A program made the position numbers and the translations under genes. From assembly GCA_012800795.1 (NCBI GenBank), contig JAAZIQ010000031.1, positions 1 through 34,378 on the forward strand: a DNA stretch of 34,378 nucleotides, written 5' to 3'. This document shows, piece by piece, positions 25,397-33,573 of the stretch. Within the stretch, counting starts at the first letter, position 1, and each line of letters opens with the position of its first letter. The notes below the pieces were generated by a model, which was not told the DNA's origin, ran no database searches, and saw nothing but the letters and a program-made list of their open reading frames with translations. The DNA is from Bacillota bacterium. Its GTDB lineage: Bacteria; Bacillota; Dethiobacteria; Dethiobacterales; Dethiobacteraceae.

Positions 25397-25897
25397 CTAG
25401 CTCTGTATTTCTGCCAGGCTTTCCATCTCATCTTCCGTCAATAATTTGCTGCAGTCCAACAGCAGCTTAATTTCGTCACCGACCTTACCTACGCTCTTAA
25501 TATAGCGGTTGGTGCTCTGTTTAATCTCCGGCAGACTGACAATATCCTCATCCGGAATAGAAAGTACTTCCTCCACTGAATCCACTATTAAACCCATGGC
25601 AATATCATCAAATTCAATGACTATTACACAGGTGCGGTCGTCATATTCTCTAAATTCCTTTTTAAAGCGTAAACGGACATCCATGACCGGGACAATCTGC
25701 CCACGTAAATTAATGATGCCGCGAATATAATCTGGCATTTCCGGAACCTCAGTAATAGGCTGAATCCCGATAATTTCCGTCACATATCTTATTTCTATAC
25801 CGTAAACTTCCTTACCCAAGGCAAAGGTTAAATATTTACCTTTCTGCGTATCTTCTTCCTCTCCGCTCATCCAATCTTGTGCAGCCATTTTTGCCAT
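25397..25897 (-). CDS. cheW: Chemotaxis adaptor protein CheW
   Basis: A 166-residue adaptor that links receptors to CheA. The central fold shows YLTFALGKEVYGIEIRYVTE followed by IIGIQPITEVPEMPDYIRGI and INLRGQIVPVMDVRLRF, the classic CheW pattern. It begins with ATG at 25897 after AAAGGAG. It is 29 bases from cheA and directly upstream of the membrane MCP. There is no fused receiver domain, so it is CheW, not CheV. Confidence 0.97.
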   Translation of the reverse strand: MAKMAAQDWMSGEEEDTQKGKYLTFALGKEVYGIEIRYVTEIIGIQPITEVPEMPDYIRGIINLRGQIVPVMDVRLRFKKEFREYDDRTCVIVIEFDDIAMGLIVDSVEEVLSIPDEDIVSLPEIKQSTNRYIKSVGKVGDEIKLLLDCSKLLTEDEMESLAEIQS

Positions 25898-25926
25898 CTT
25901 TCACAACTCCTTTCCCTAATTTGTCC

Positions 25927-27909
25927 TTACTGTACAAAACCGCCCACATCCAAAATCAAGCTAATGCTGCCGTCACCCAGAAGGGTGCAGCCGCTGATGG
26001 TTTTGCTTTTATGCCTTTCCTTAATATAAGTCGGCAGTGCCTTGACTACCACTTCCTGCTGCCCCAATAGTTCATCCACAAAGAGCAGGAAGCTCTTTTT
26101 ATCGTGTTCCACCATCACCAAAACGCCTTTATCCAAATCGGTAACGGCATTTTTTATCTTAAAATGCTGGTGCAGTCGAATAATGGGATAACATTCTCCC
26201 CTCACCATCAGCATCTCATAACCTTCCGTGTCATTAACCAAAGTATGATGCTGCAGGCGCAGGCACTCTTTAATGTTAATGATGGGAATGGTGTAACAGC
26301 AATCACCGACTTTAACATTCATGCTGTCCATAATTGCCAGCGTCAGCGGAATCCTTAACGTAAAGACAGTTCCTTGCCCCGGCGCGCTGGAGACGGAAAC
26401 GGAACCTCCCACCATCTTCAAATTATTTGCCACCACATCCATTCCTACGCCGCGGCCTGAAAACTCCGTAATATCGTCTTTAGTGGAGAAACCCGGAAGA
26501 AAAATCAGCTCATAAATTTCCTTTTCCGTCATTTCGGCAGGTGCCTTTGTAAGCAAGCCGTGCTCTAAAGCCCGTTCCAAAATTTTATCTTTATTTAAAC
26601 CCCGGCCGTCGTCTTTAACCAAAATAAGCACATCGCTGCCGGCATTTTTAGCTTCTAATGTAATGCTACCGGTAGCAGGTTTGCCCTGGGCCTCCCTTTC
26701 CTCTGCCGTTTCCAGCCCATGGTCAATAGCATTACGAATTAAATGCATAATGGGATCGTTAATATGTTCGATAATATTTTTATCTACTTCCGTCTGTTCG
26801 CCTATAAGCTGCAGCTGTATATCTTTTTGTAGCTGCTTGCTCATGTCGCGCACAAGGCGCTGCATTTTATGAAAAGTAGTGGCCAGCGGCACCATGCGGA
26901 TTGACATCACCAAATCCTGTAGCTCGCTGGTAATTTTATGCAGTTGACGCGCCGCCTTTTCGAAATTCTCCAGTTCCAAACCGTTTAAATCGGGATTTTG
27001 AACCACCATGGATTCGGCAATCACCATCTCGCCCACCAAATCCATTAATTTATCCAATTTACTGACGCTTACACTGATAACACTGTTATTGTTGGCGGCA
27101 GTATGGTTATTGTGCTTTTGATTTTGCGCCCCATTATCCGCCGCCTTTTCCGCTGAACCAAAATCGGCCACGGTAAACTCCAGCTCCCTTAAAAAGGGCG
27201 TCTGCATAAATAATTCTTTAATCTGCTCCGGCTCCAATTCAGACTGCAGATAAACAGTAAAGCCTTCCCTTTGAATAATTTCCGAACTTTCATCTGCTTC
27301 TAAATCTTCCGGAAAAAACCGCAGTATATTGACTGCTTCCTGTAAATTGTGGACCAAGGAATAGGCCCGCATATTTTCCATGGCACAATCGGCGGCAAAA
27401 TGAACCACAGCTTTATAAATAACAGCATCGGCTTCGGCACCAAAATCATTAGTATGGTCAGGCTGAGCCAAAGCTGCTGCCGCTTCCGACTCTGCATTAT
27501 TCTGCTCCTTTAAAAGCTGCAGGTATTCTTTAATGTTTTTCACCAGCGGCGCCACATCGCCGTCTGCCTGATCACCGTTTTTAATTTTCTGCAGCTCAAC
27601 CTTCATTAAGTCTATACCTTCCAAAACTAAATCCGAAAGAATGGAATAGTCAACAGACGCCGGCTGCCGTTCACGAAGATAATGCAAAAGATCCTCCAAA
27701 TGGTGTGCCACAGAAGCCAGGCTCTGATAAGACATCATACCGGAGGAGCCTTTTATGGTATGCATCAGGCGAAACAGTTCATTTAATGTGTCTTCAGTAA
27801 AGCCTGTCCCTTTTTCTCCGGAAAGGATTAAGGTTTCCAGCTGCTCAAGGTTTTGCTCCGTTTCAAAAAAATACATCTCAAGCATCTGTTCATTATCCTG
27901 CGCACTCAT
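25927..27909 (-). CDS. cheA: Chemotaxis histidine kinase CheA
   Basis: A 660-residue kinase with all five CheA domains. P1 has the phospho-accepting H50 in RLMHTIKGSSGMM. A P2-like region for CheY/CheB docking spans about 160-260. P3 dimerisation follows at VSVSKLDKLMDLVGEMVIAE. P4 carries HLIRNAIDHGLE (N box), VKDDGRG (G1) and GRGVGMDVV (G2). P5 is CheW-like to the end. The ATG has AAGGGGGG upstream. It lies between cheY and cheW. Confidence 0.97.
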   Translation of the reverse strand: MSAQDNEQMLEMYFFETEQNLEQLETLILSGEKGTGFTEDTLNELFRLMHTIKGSSGMMSYQSLASVAHHLEDLLHYLRERQPASVDYSILSDLVLEGIDLMKVELQKIKNGDQADGDVAPLVKNIKEYLQLLKEQNNAESEAAAALAQPDHTNDFGAEADAVIYKAVVHFAADCAMENMRAYSLVHNLQEAVNILRFFPEDLEADESSEIIQREGFTVYLQSELEPEQIKELFMQTPFLRELEFTVADFGSAEKAADNGAQNQKHNNHTAANNNSVISVSVSKLDKLMDLVGEMVIAESMVVQNPDLNGLELENFEKAARQLHKITSELQDLVMSIRMVPLATTFHKMQRLVRDMSKQLQKDIQLQLIGEQTEVDKNIIEHINDPIMHLIRNAIDHGLETAEEREAQGKPATGSITLEAKNAGSDVLILVKDDGRGLNKDKILERALEHGLLTKAPAEMTEKEIYELIFLPGFSTKDDITEFSGRGVGMDVVANNLKMVGGSVSVSSAPGQGTVFTLRIPLTLAIMDSMNVKVGDCCYTIPIINIKECLRLQHHTLVNDTEGYEMLMVRGECYPIIRLHQHFKIKNAVTDLDKGVLVMVEHDKKSFLLFVDELLGQQEVVVKALPTYIKERHKSKTISGCTLLGDGSISLILDVGGFVQ

Positions 27910-27922
27910 TTCGCACCCCCCT

Positions 27923-28282
27923 TTACGACAAAACTTTTCTGATGGTTTCTAAAACATGGTCGGCTTTAAAAGGTTTAATAATAAAAGATTTTGCCCCGCT
28001 CATAATTGCTTCCTTGACCATGGCCTCCTGGCCCATGGCCGAAACCATTACAACTACCGCATTGGGATCAATTTTCATAATGGCCTTTAAAGCTTCCAAA
28101 CCGTTCATTTCCGGCATGGTAATATCCATTGTCACCAGATCAGGCCGGCATTCCTGATATTTCTGCACGGCAACGGCGCCGTTTTCCGCTTCTCCCACTA
28201 TTTCATAGCCGTGGTTTTCCAGCATATTTTTAATTGCCATCCGCATAAAAGCTGCGTCATCAACAACTAATACTCTTGCCAT
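27923..28282 (-). CDS. cheY: Chemotaxis response regulator CheY
   Basis: A single-domain receiver of about 119 residues. With the ATG at 28282 the acidic pair is D8-D9, the phospho-acceptor is D53 (TMDITMPEMNG), and S81 and K103 complete the active site. It carries CheA's signal to the switch. A GTG nine bases earlier (28291) could also start it. It heads the che operon and lies behind a strong sigma-28 promoter match at 28384-28357. No dedicated phosphatase gene is nearby. Confidence 0.95.
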   Translation of the reverse strand: MARVLVVDDAAFMRMAIKNMLENHGYEIVGEAENGAVAVQKYQECRPDLVTMDITMPEMNGLEALKAIMKIDPNAVVVMVSAMGQEAMVKEAIMSGAKSFIIKPFKADHVLETIRKVLS

Positions 28283-28356
28283 TCCACTCACTCTCTCTGC
28301 AAATTTTTCTTCGCTTAAAACCTACAACCCCTATTATTTAGGCTTTATTACGACAA

Positions 28357-28384
28357 GTATCGGCATATTACTGCAGACACTTTA
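28357..28384 (-). promoter_or_regulatory. Sigma-28 (SigD/FliA) promoter of cheY operon
   Basis: Minus-strand TAAA (28384-28381), 16 bases, then GCCGATAC (28364-28357). The -10 matches GCCGATAT/A at 7 of 8 and the -35 core is perfect. It lies about 75 bases upstream of the cheY start, with no other gene between. Confidence 0.85.
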
Positions 28385-28427
28385 GATACCATAAAATTAT
28401 TTAATAAACAGTTAATAAATTAAATTA

Positions 28428-29279
28428 TTAAAGCTGCAGTAAGTTTTGAGAAAGCTGCCGCAGGCGTACAGAAACTTCGGCCAATGTTTCCAAAGCCGAC
28501 AATACTTCTTCCGTTGCCTCAACCTGGTTTTGGGTAATAACTTTGGCCTGGTCAATACCACCGTGAATATTCTGCATATATTTTTTAACATTGTGAATAA
28601 TATCGGCAATTTTCTGTGTTGACTGGCCTGAATCTTCCGCCAATCTGCGAATCTCCGCCGCCACCACCGAGAAACCTTGACCGGCTTTACCAACACGGGC
28701 AGCTTCAATGGCGGCATTTAAGCCAATTATCTTGGTTGTTTTGGCAATCCCCTCAATAATGCCTAAAATTTCCTCCGTTTTCTCTGCCTCTGAGGTCGCA
28801 GCCTGAGATGTGCTGGCAAGGGTTTCACTGTAATCAGCCAATTTTTCCGCTTCTTCCGCCAGCTGCTGCATACTGTTGCGTATCAATTGAGCCGAATCAT
28901 TAATTTGCACAATATGTTTAGCCAATTCTTCCGCATTGCTGGCCAGACGGCGGTTAAACTCCTCTCTATGTTCCACAATTGTAATCAAAAGCTTGGCGGC
29001 GGAGGCCTCAATTACAGCCACCCCCTCCTTTTTATGGGCAAAAATTTGTTCCTTTACAGCATCAGATCCCGTCACTTCAATTACCATTTCCAAATTTGAA
29101 TCCTGCAAATATGGGATAAAATCATCACAGGTAGTTATTCCCACCTCACGCGCCTTCACCAATGCCGGCGCATCATGTTTTACATCTGAAACCCACATCA
29201 CTTCAGCCTCGGGGATGGTTAAAAGCAGCGTCAGTACGGCCAGACCACCATGCCCTCCCCCGACAATTCCAATTTTCAT
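28428..29279 (-). CDS. Rossmann (NAD-type) domain fused to a short soluble MCP signalling domain
   Basis: A protein of about 283 residues with no membrane segment. Residues 1-105 form a Rossmann fold: [12 protein letters not shown] gives the GxGxxG dinucleotide loop (G7, G9, G12), D32 ends the second strand as in NAD(H)-preferring proteins, and LEMVIEVTG with [13 protein letters not shown] matches the pattern of homoserine/aspartate-type dehydrogenase NAD domains. No substrate domain follows. Residues 110-283 are MCP helices with the tip [18 protein letters not shown] at 180-197. It could sense NAD(H) or redox state and pass it to CheA. ATG at 29279 is chosen because GAGGTGA fits it; a GTG lies nine bases earlier. 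Confidence 0.88.
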   Translation of the reverse strand: MKIGIVGGGHGGLAVLTLLLTIPEAEVMWVSDVKHDAPALVKAREVGITTCDDFIPYLQDSNLEMVIEVTGSDAVKEQIFAHKKEGVAVIEASAAKLLITIVEHREEFNRRLASNAEELAKHIVQINDSAQLIRNSMQQLAEEAEKLADYSETLASTSQAATSEAEKTEEILGIIEGIAKTTKIIGLNAAIEAARVGKAGQGFSVVAAEIRRLAEDSGQSTQKIADIIHNVKKYMQNIHGGIDQAKVITQNQVEATEEVLSALETLAEVSVRLRQLSQNLLQL

Positions 29280-29317
29280 ACAGCTCACCTCATTTTAGTC
29301 ATTTTATCCTCTTTTTT

Positions 29318-29343
29318 ATATCGGAAATGCATAACATTTCTTA
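29318..29343 (-). promoter_or_regulatory. Sigma-28 promoter of the Rossmann-MCP gene
   Basis: Minus-strand TAAG (29343-29340), 14 bases, then TCCGATAT (29325-29318). The -10 matches at 7 of 8 and the -35 at 3 of 4. It lies about 40 bases before the start codon and is divergent from the flaG promoter. Confidence 0.65.
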
Positions 29344-29378
29344 ATAGTCGGTTTTTATTTTTCTAAATAAAAAAACCC

Positions 29379-29406
29379 TAAAGTTTTGCCAAGCTCCGAC
29401 CGAAAA
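29379..29406 (+). promoter_or_regulatory. Sigma-28 promoter of flaG-fliS
   Basis: TAAAGTTT (29379-29386), 12 bases, then ACCGAAAA (29399-29406). The extended -35 matches TAAAGTTT completely and the -10 matches GCCGATAA at 6 of 8. It is about 45 bases upstream of flaG. Confidence 0.75.
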
Positions 29407-29449
29407 CATAGATAACGAAAAGTACCGGATAAAAGCAGAGGTGATTGCT

Positions 29450-29803
29450 ATGAAAATCCATCCCACCCAGACCATCGACCGGCATCAGGAAACTTATATG
29501 GTAAGCCAGACAAATATACAGGCAAGAAAAGAAAAAAACAACTTAACAAAAACTGCTTTAGAAGAAAATCCCGCCCTTGCCGAAATTGAAATTGAAAGTA
29601 CACTGCAGCAGCTAAATCAAGAAGTGGAAGCTTTTAATATAGGTTTTCGCTTTAAACTGCACGAAGAATCAAACCGCTATATGTTTCTAGTGGTCGATTT
29701 AATAACAAACGAAGTAATAAAAGAAATTCCCCCGCAAAAAATGTTGGATCTGGCAGCCCAAATTGACCGTTTAGTCGGGCTGCTGCTAGATGATAAACGC
29801 TAA
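29450..29803 (+). CDS. flaG: Flagellar protein FlaG
   Basis: A protein of about 117 residues with the FlaG domain in its C-terminal half: VEAFNIGFRFKLHEESNRYM, then VVDLITNEVIKEIPPQKMLD and a closing helix. FlaG influences filament length in several bacteria; its mechanism is unclear. The start is set at ATG 29450 because CAGAGGTGATTG lies just upstream; a GTG nine bases earlier is inside that site. Its stop overlaps an in-frame ATG of fliS. Confidence 0.92.
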   Translation: MKIHPTQTIDRHQETYMVSQTNIQARKEKNNLTKTALEENPALAEIEIESTLQQLNQEVEAFNIGFRFKLHEESNRYMFLVVDLITNEVIKEIPPQKMLDLAAQIDRLVGLLLDDKR

Positions 29804-29817
29804 TGGAGGCAATTAAA

Positions 29818-30189
29818 ATGATTACCAATCCTTATCAGCAGTACCAGCAAAACATGGTGAAAACGGCCTCGCCCGCTAAGTTGGTCCTGATGCTTTATAA
29901 CGGCGCTTTAAAATTTCTCAAACAGGCACAAACCGCTTTAGGGGAAAAAAATATTGAAGAATGCCACCGCAACATCATTAAGGTACAAGATATTATTACC
30001 GAATTAATGCTGAATTTAGATTTAAGCCAAGGCACCATTGCCCAAAATTTATATCAGCTTTATGACTATATGCACCGCCGCCTGGTAGAGGCCAACCTGA
30101 AAAAAACAAGAGAACCGCTTTTGGAAGTGGAGCGGTTGCTGCAGGAATTAAAAGACAGCTGGAGTGAAGCAATTAAACTAATGCCCTAA
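29818..30189 (+). CDS. fliS: Flagellin export chaperone FliS
   Basis: A 123-residue helical chaperone that binds the flagellin C-terminus. The opening NPYQQYQQNMVKTASPAKLV and LMLYNGALKFLKQA is diagnostic, as is the later IITELMLNLDLSQGTIAQNL. GGAGG lies seven bases before ATG 29818; an in-frame ATG at 29803 overlaps the flaG stop but would contain that site. Strong terminator 2 bases downstream. In many genomes FliD lies between FlaG and FliS; here fliD is absent. Confidence 0.95.
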   Translation: MITNPYQQYQQNMVKTASPAKLVLMLYNGALKFLKQAQTALGEKNIEECHRNIIKVQDIITELMLNLDLSQGTIAQNLYQLYDYMHRRLVEANLKKTREPLLEVERLLQELKDSWSEAIKLMP

Positions 30190-30190
30190 A

Positions 30191-30220
30191 ACAAGATGGC
30201 ACTGCCATCTTGTTTTTTTT
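30191..30220 (+). terminator. Intrinsic terminator after fliS
   Basis: The sequence acaagatggca-ctg-ccatcttgt (30191-30213) forms a near-perfect hairpin followed by eight T residues (30213-30220). It separates flaG-fliS from the flgN promoter just beyond. Confidence 0.93.
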
Positions 30221-30222
30221 AC

Positions 30223-30249
30223 TAAAGTCTCGCCGTCATTTGTCGATAG
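30223..30249 (+). promoter_or_regulatory. Sigma-28 promoter of the flgN-flgK-flgL-fliW-csrA operon
   Basis: TAAA (30223-30226), 15 bases, then GTCGATAG (30242-30249), which matches GCCGATAA at 6 of 8. It begins three bases after the terminator T-tract and about 35 bases before flgN, the expected place for a late flagellar promoter. Confidence 0.78.
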
Positions 30250-30284
30250 CAATAATGAAGTAAAAGGGAAAAGAGGTTTTATCT

Positions 30285-30734
30285 GTGGAAAAACTGTTGC
30301 GTGTCCTGAAAAAACAGCAGCATACGCTAAATGAATTAATTGGTATAAGCAAGCAAGAACAGGAAGCCATTATGGCCCGTAATATCGAACTGATCAAAGC
30401 CAGCATTAAACAAAAAAACGAACTGCAAAAACAGCTGATAGAACTGGAAAAAGAAAGACAAGCGCTCACAGACGCAACCAATTTAAGCTCCCTGGCTGAT
30501 ACTGCCGCCGGGGATAAAAAAGAAGTGCTGGAAGCGCTGCGTCATTCCCTGAAAAACAGTCTGCAGGAATTAAAAGCCCTCAACACCACCAACACCTTAT
30601 TAATCAAAACAGAACTGGCCTATTTTGACTTCCTGAAAGAAAAAGTTTTTCCCACCATAAAACAATATGACAATAAAGGTAATGTAAGCAACAAAAAACA
30701 GGAAGATAACACCATTGTCAGCCATCTGGCCTGA
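30285..30734 (+). CDS. flgN: FlgK/FlgL export chaperone FlgN
   Basis: A 149-residue, mostly coiled-coil protein. The pattern LLRVLKKQQHTLNELIGISK followed by KQEQEAIMARNIELI is typical of FlgN, which holds hook-filament junction proteins for export. The start is GTG at 30285 with AAAAGAGG upstream. It directly precedes flgK with a 21-base gap, its usual location. The family is poorly conserved, so context carries part of the weight. Confidence 0.88.
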   Translation: MEKLLRVLKKQQHTLNELIGISKQEQEAIMARNIELIKASIKQKNELQKQLIELEKERQALTDATNLSSLADTAAGDKKEVLEALRHSLKNSLQELKALNTTNTLLIKTELAYFDFLKEKVFPTIKQYDNKGNVSNKKQEDNTIVSHLA

Positions 30735-30755
30735 CAGTTAGAGGAGGAAAAAACC

Positions 30756-32207
30756 ATGTCTACTTTTTTTGGTTTAAATATTGCCCGCCTGGGCATGCAG
30801 GCACAGCAAAAAGCTTTGGAAGTTACTTCCCATAATATTGCCAATGCCAATACGCCCGGCTACAGCCGCCAAGTTGCCCACATGACGCCGACTGCGGCTC
30901 TAACCTACGCCCAAAAGGGAATGCTGGGCACCGGTGTACTGGTGGATGAAATAGCCCGCATTCGCGATGCCTTTTTAGACCGGCAAATCCGTCAAGAACA
31001 GCATACCCTGGGGCAGTGGAAAGCGCGCAGCGCTTACTTGGAACAAATAGAACAAATTTTCATGGAACCGACAGAAAGCGGCGTCAACGCCGTCCTCAGT
31101 ACTTTCTTTGACAGCTGGCAGGAATTAAGCATTAACCCTGAAAGCTCTTCTGCCCGGACCGCAGTTATTGAAAATGCCAATTTCCTCATTAATACCATCC
31201 GGCACACCGCCAGCAGTTTAATAAGTGTACGTGACGACATCAGAGCCAATATTGAACTGAAAATTAGCGAAGTTAATAGTTTAGCTGCCCAAATCAGTGA
31301 TTTAAACCAACAAATTACCAATCTGGTGGCACGTAATGACCAGCCCAGTGATTTAATGGACCGCCGTGACCTGCTATTGGAACAGCTGGCAGAAATCATA
31401 GACTTCGACTTAACCGTTTCCACCAACGGCAGCATTAATGTCTATGTGGCCGGACGCCCCCTGGTGCATGAGAATATCTCCTATGAACTAAAAACAGTCT
31501 CCGGCGGCACAGATGGCAGCTGGACCTTGGCACCTAAAATCGCCTGGGCCAAAGATAATCAGGAAGTAGATCTTGGTAACGGCGAAATCTACGGCCTGAT
31601 TAAATTACACGACGAAAATCTGCGCCGCTATCTGCAGGATTTTGAAATCATGGCCTGGGGCATTGTTAATGCCGTAAATAATGCCCACCAGCGGGGTATT
31701 GACTTAAACGGCGAAGCCGGCCTTGATTTTTTCCAGGGTACGGACCTGCAAAACCTGCGGGTTAATTCAGAAATCAGCAGCGACCCGGCCAAAATCGCCG
31801 CAGCTTTACCCGATCCAGATAATCCAAGCACGGCAAAACCGGGAGACGGCAGCAATGCCGTGGCCATTGCGCAGCTGCGTAACAGCCGTTTTCGTCTGGA
31901 TTTAGACGCTCCCGACCTTAAAGACCGCCTGGTTCAGGATGATCAAGGCTCCACCACTTTGGAATATTTCTACCGTGATACCATTTCCCGCCTGGGCGTA
32001 GATGCTCAGGAAAGCAGCAGAATGAAAGAAAATCAAACTGCCATGCTGGAATTAATGACAAACCGCCGCCTGTCCATTTCTGGAGTTTCACTGGATGAAG
32101 AGATGGCCAATATGGTACAGTTCCAGTTGGCCTACCAAGCTGCCGCGCGGTTTATTGCCACACTTGATGAAATTTATAATACCTTAATTAACGGCATGAT
32201 ACGTTAA
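30756..32207 (+). CDS. flgK: Flagellar hook-filament junction protein FlgK (HAP1)
   Basis: A 483-residue axial protein. The N-terminus reads FGLNIARLGMQAQQKALEVT, then SHNIANANTPGYSRQ, the FlgK signature. The C-terminus SLDEEMANMVQFQLAYQAAA and RFIATLDEIYNTLING is equally typical. The central part is the variable surface domain. It joins hook to filament with FlgL. An excellent AGAGGAGG site precedes the ATG. Confidence 0.97.
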   Translation: MSTFFGLNIARLGMQAQQKALEVTSHNIANANTPGYSRQVAHMTPTAALTYAQKGMLGTGVLVDEIARIRDAFLDRQIRQEQHTLGQWKARSAYLEQIEQIFMEPTESGVNAVLSTFFDSWQELSINPESSSARTAVIENANFLINTIRHTASSLISVRDDIRANIELKISEVNSLAAQISDLNQQITNLVARNDQPSDLMDRRDLLLEQLAEIIDFDLTVSTNGSINVYVAGRPLVHENISYELKTVSGGTDGSWTLAPKIAWAKDNQEVDLGNGEIYGLIKLHDENLRRYLQDFEIMAWGIVNAVNNAHQRGIDLNGEAGLDFFQGTDLQNLRVNSEISSDPAKIAAALPDPDNPSTAKPGDGSNAVAIAQLRNSRFRLDLDAPDLKDRLVQDDQGSTTLEYFYRDTISRLGVDAQESSRMKENQTAMLELMTNRRLSISGVSLDEEMANMVQFQLAYQAAARFIATLDEIYNTLINGMIR

Positions 32208-32221
32208 AGGGAGGTCAAAAA

Positions 32222-33124
32222 ATGCGCATTACTCACAAGCTAATTGCCAATACAGTCATTCGTAACGTGAACCGCAACTTATGGCGCATGAGCCAATATC
32301 AAGATATGCTCTCTTCAGGGAAAGCCATTACCAGGCCGTCACAAGACCCGGTAAAAATTACCCGCATTATGGGCTATAACGCCTCTCTACAGCAAAATGA
32401 ACAATATCAGCGCAATATAGATGCCGCCAAAGCCTGGGTCGAAACAACGGAAGATGCCCTAGCAGGCATCAATGATGTACTGCAGCGCGCCCGGGAACTA
32501 GCTGTTTCCGGAGCCGACGGCAGCAAATCCTCTGCTGCGCGCCAAGCCATTGCCATGGAGATAGACGAACTGATTGGCGTCTTGATACAAATGGGAAATT
32601 CCAGTTTAGGCGGCCGTTATCTTTTTGCCGGCCACCAAACAACCACCGTTCCCTTTACCCGTGACAAAAGTCTCCTGGCCACAGAGCCCACCAGCGTTGT
32701 CTACCATGGCGACACAGGTGCACTGCAGTGGGAAATAGCACCTAATGTTACTATAAAAGGCAATATTGACGGCCAGTCGCTTTTTGTGGACACAGGAATC
32801 TTTGAACATTTAGATCAGCTGGCAGCCGCCCTTAATAATGATGACATAGATGCCATTAATACCCAACTAGGAAATATCTCCGCCAGCATTAATGCCATCT
32901 TAGATAAACGCGCTGCCCTAGCCGCCATCAGTAACGGTTTGGAATTATCGCAAAAAAAGACTTCCCTGGAAAAGCTAAATATCACTGCACTGCGCTCACA
33001 ACTGGAAGATATTGATTTTGCCGAAACCTTTATGTATTATTCCACAATGCAAACACTCTACCATGCCTCCCTTGCTGCCGGAGCTAGAATCATGGTACCC
33101 AGCCTGATTGATTTTCTCAGGTAA
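32222..33124 (+). CDS. flgL: Flagellar hook-filament junction protein FlgL (HAP3)
   Basis: A 300-residue flagellin-like protein. The N-terminal helix has MLSSGKAITRPSQDPVKITR, and later VETTEDALAGINDVLQRARE followed by LAVSGADG. The C-terminus TALRSQLEDIDFAETFMYYS is typical of FlgL. It forms the second junction ring after FlgK. AGGGAGG lies upstream, with 14 bases between the genes. It is not flagellin, whose C-terminus and conserved length differ. Confidence 0.95.
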   Translation: MRITHKLIANTVIRNVNRNLWRMSQYQDMLSSGKAITRPSQDPVKITRIMGYNASLQQNEQYQRNIDAAKAWVETTEDALAGINDVLQRARELAVSGADGSKSSAARQAIAMEIDELIGVLIQMGNSSLGGRYLFAGHQTTTVPFTRDKSLLATEPTSVVYHGDTGALQWEIAPNVTIKGNIDGQSLFVDTGIFEHLDQLAAALNNDDIDAINTQLGNISASINAILDKRAALAAISNGLELSQKKTSLEKLNITALRSQLEDIDFAETFMYYSTMQTLYHASLAAGARIMVPSLIDFLR

Positions 33125-33146
33125 CTAGAAAAGGTGGTGTAAAGAA

Positions 33147-33563
33147 ATGACCGCTACTACGCAGCTAACCTTAAAAATGAATCCTCCTCTTGCAGGTTTT
33201 GAAGAAATAGATACTTATACATTTCTTCCCATTGCTGATAATCCTTATTTTTATTGGCTGGATGCCGAAGACGGCCCCAAATTCCTCTTAACCAAACCTG
33301 AATACTTTTTTCCCGGCTATCTGCAGCAGGTAAAAAGTTATCTTATGACGAATATAGGGGAAAATGAGGATAATTTGGGAAAATGGGACGTGTATTTAAT
33401 CATTACCCTTGCGGCCAAACCGCAGAATATGACAGCCAATCTGCTAGGTCCGCTTTTTATCAACCCAACGCAGAAAAAGGCAAAACAAATCGTACTTTAT
33501 GAATCCAACTTCACCACACGTCATTATCTTTTCCCTCCCGAACAACGCCGCAATTGCGGCTAG
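33147..33563 (+). CDS. fliW: Flagellar assembly factor FliW
   Basis: A 138-residue protein. The late motif TANLLGPLFINPTQKKAKQI is the family hallmark, after IITLAAKPQNM. FliW is known to bind CsrA (and flagellin) so that flagellin level sets CsrA activity on the flagellin mRNA. AAGGTGGTG precedes the ATG. The stop lies in the ribosome site of the next gene, csrA, in the classic fliW-csrA pair. Confidence 0.95.
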   Translation: MTATTQLTLKMNPPLAGFEEIDTYTFLPIADNPYFYWLDAEDGPKFLLTKPEYFFPGYLQQVKSYLMTNIGENEDNLGKWDVYLIITLAAKPQNMTANLLGPLFINPTQKKAKQIVLYESNFTTRHYLFPPEQRRNCG

Positions 33564-33573
33564 GAGGAAGAAC

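Noticed and set aside
28385-28427. A/T-rich palindromes after the Rossmann-MCP gene as a terminator
   Set aside because: No G-C pairs in the stems and no clear T-tract; the gene may read through into cheY.
29350-29378. A/T-only hairpin as a terminator between the divergent genes
   Set aside because: The stem is almost all A-T, and it lies between two divergent promoters where no transcript ends.
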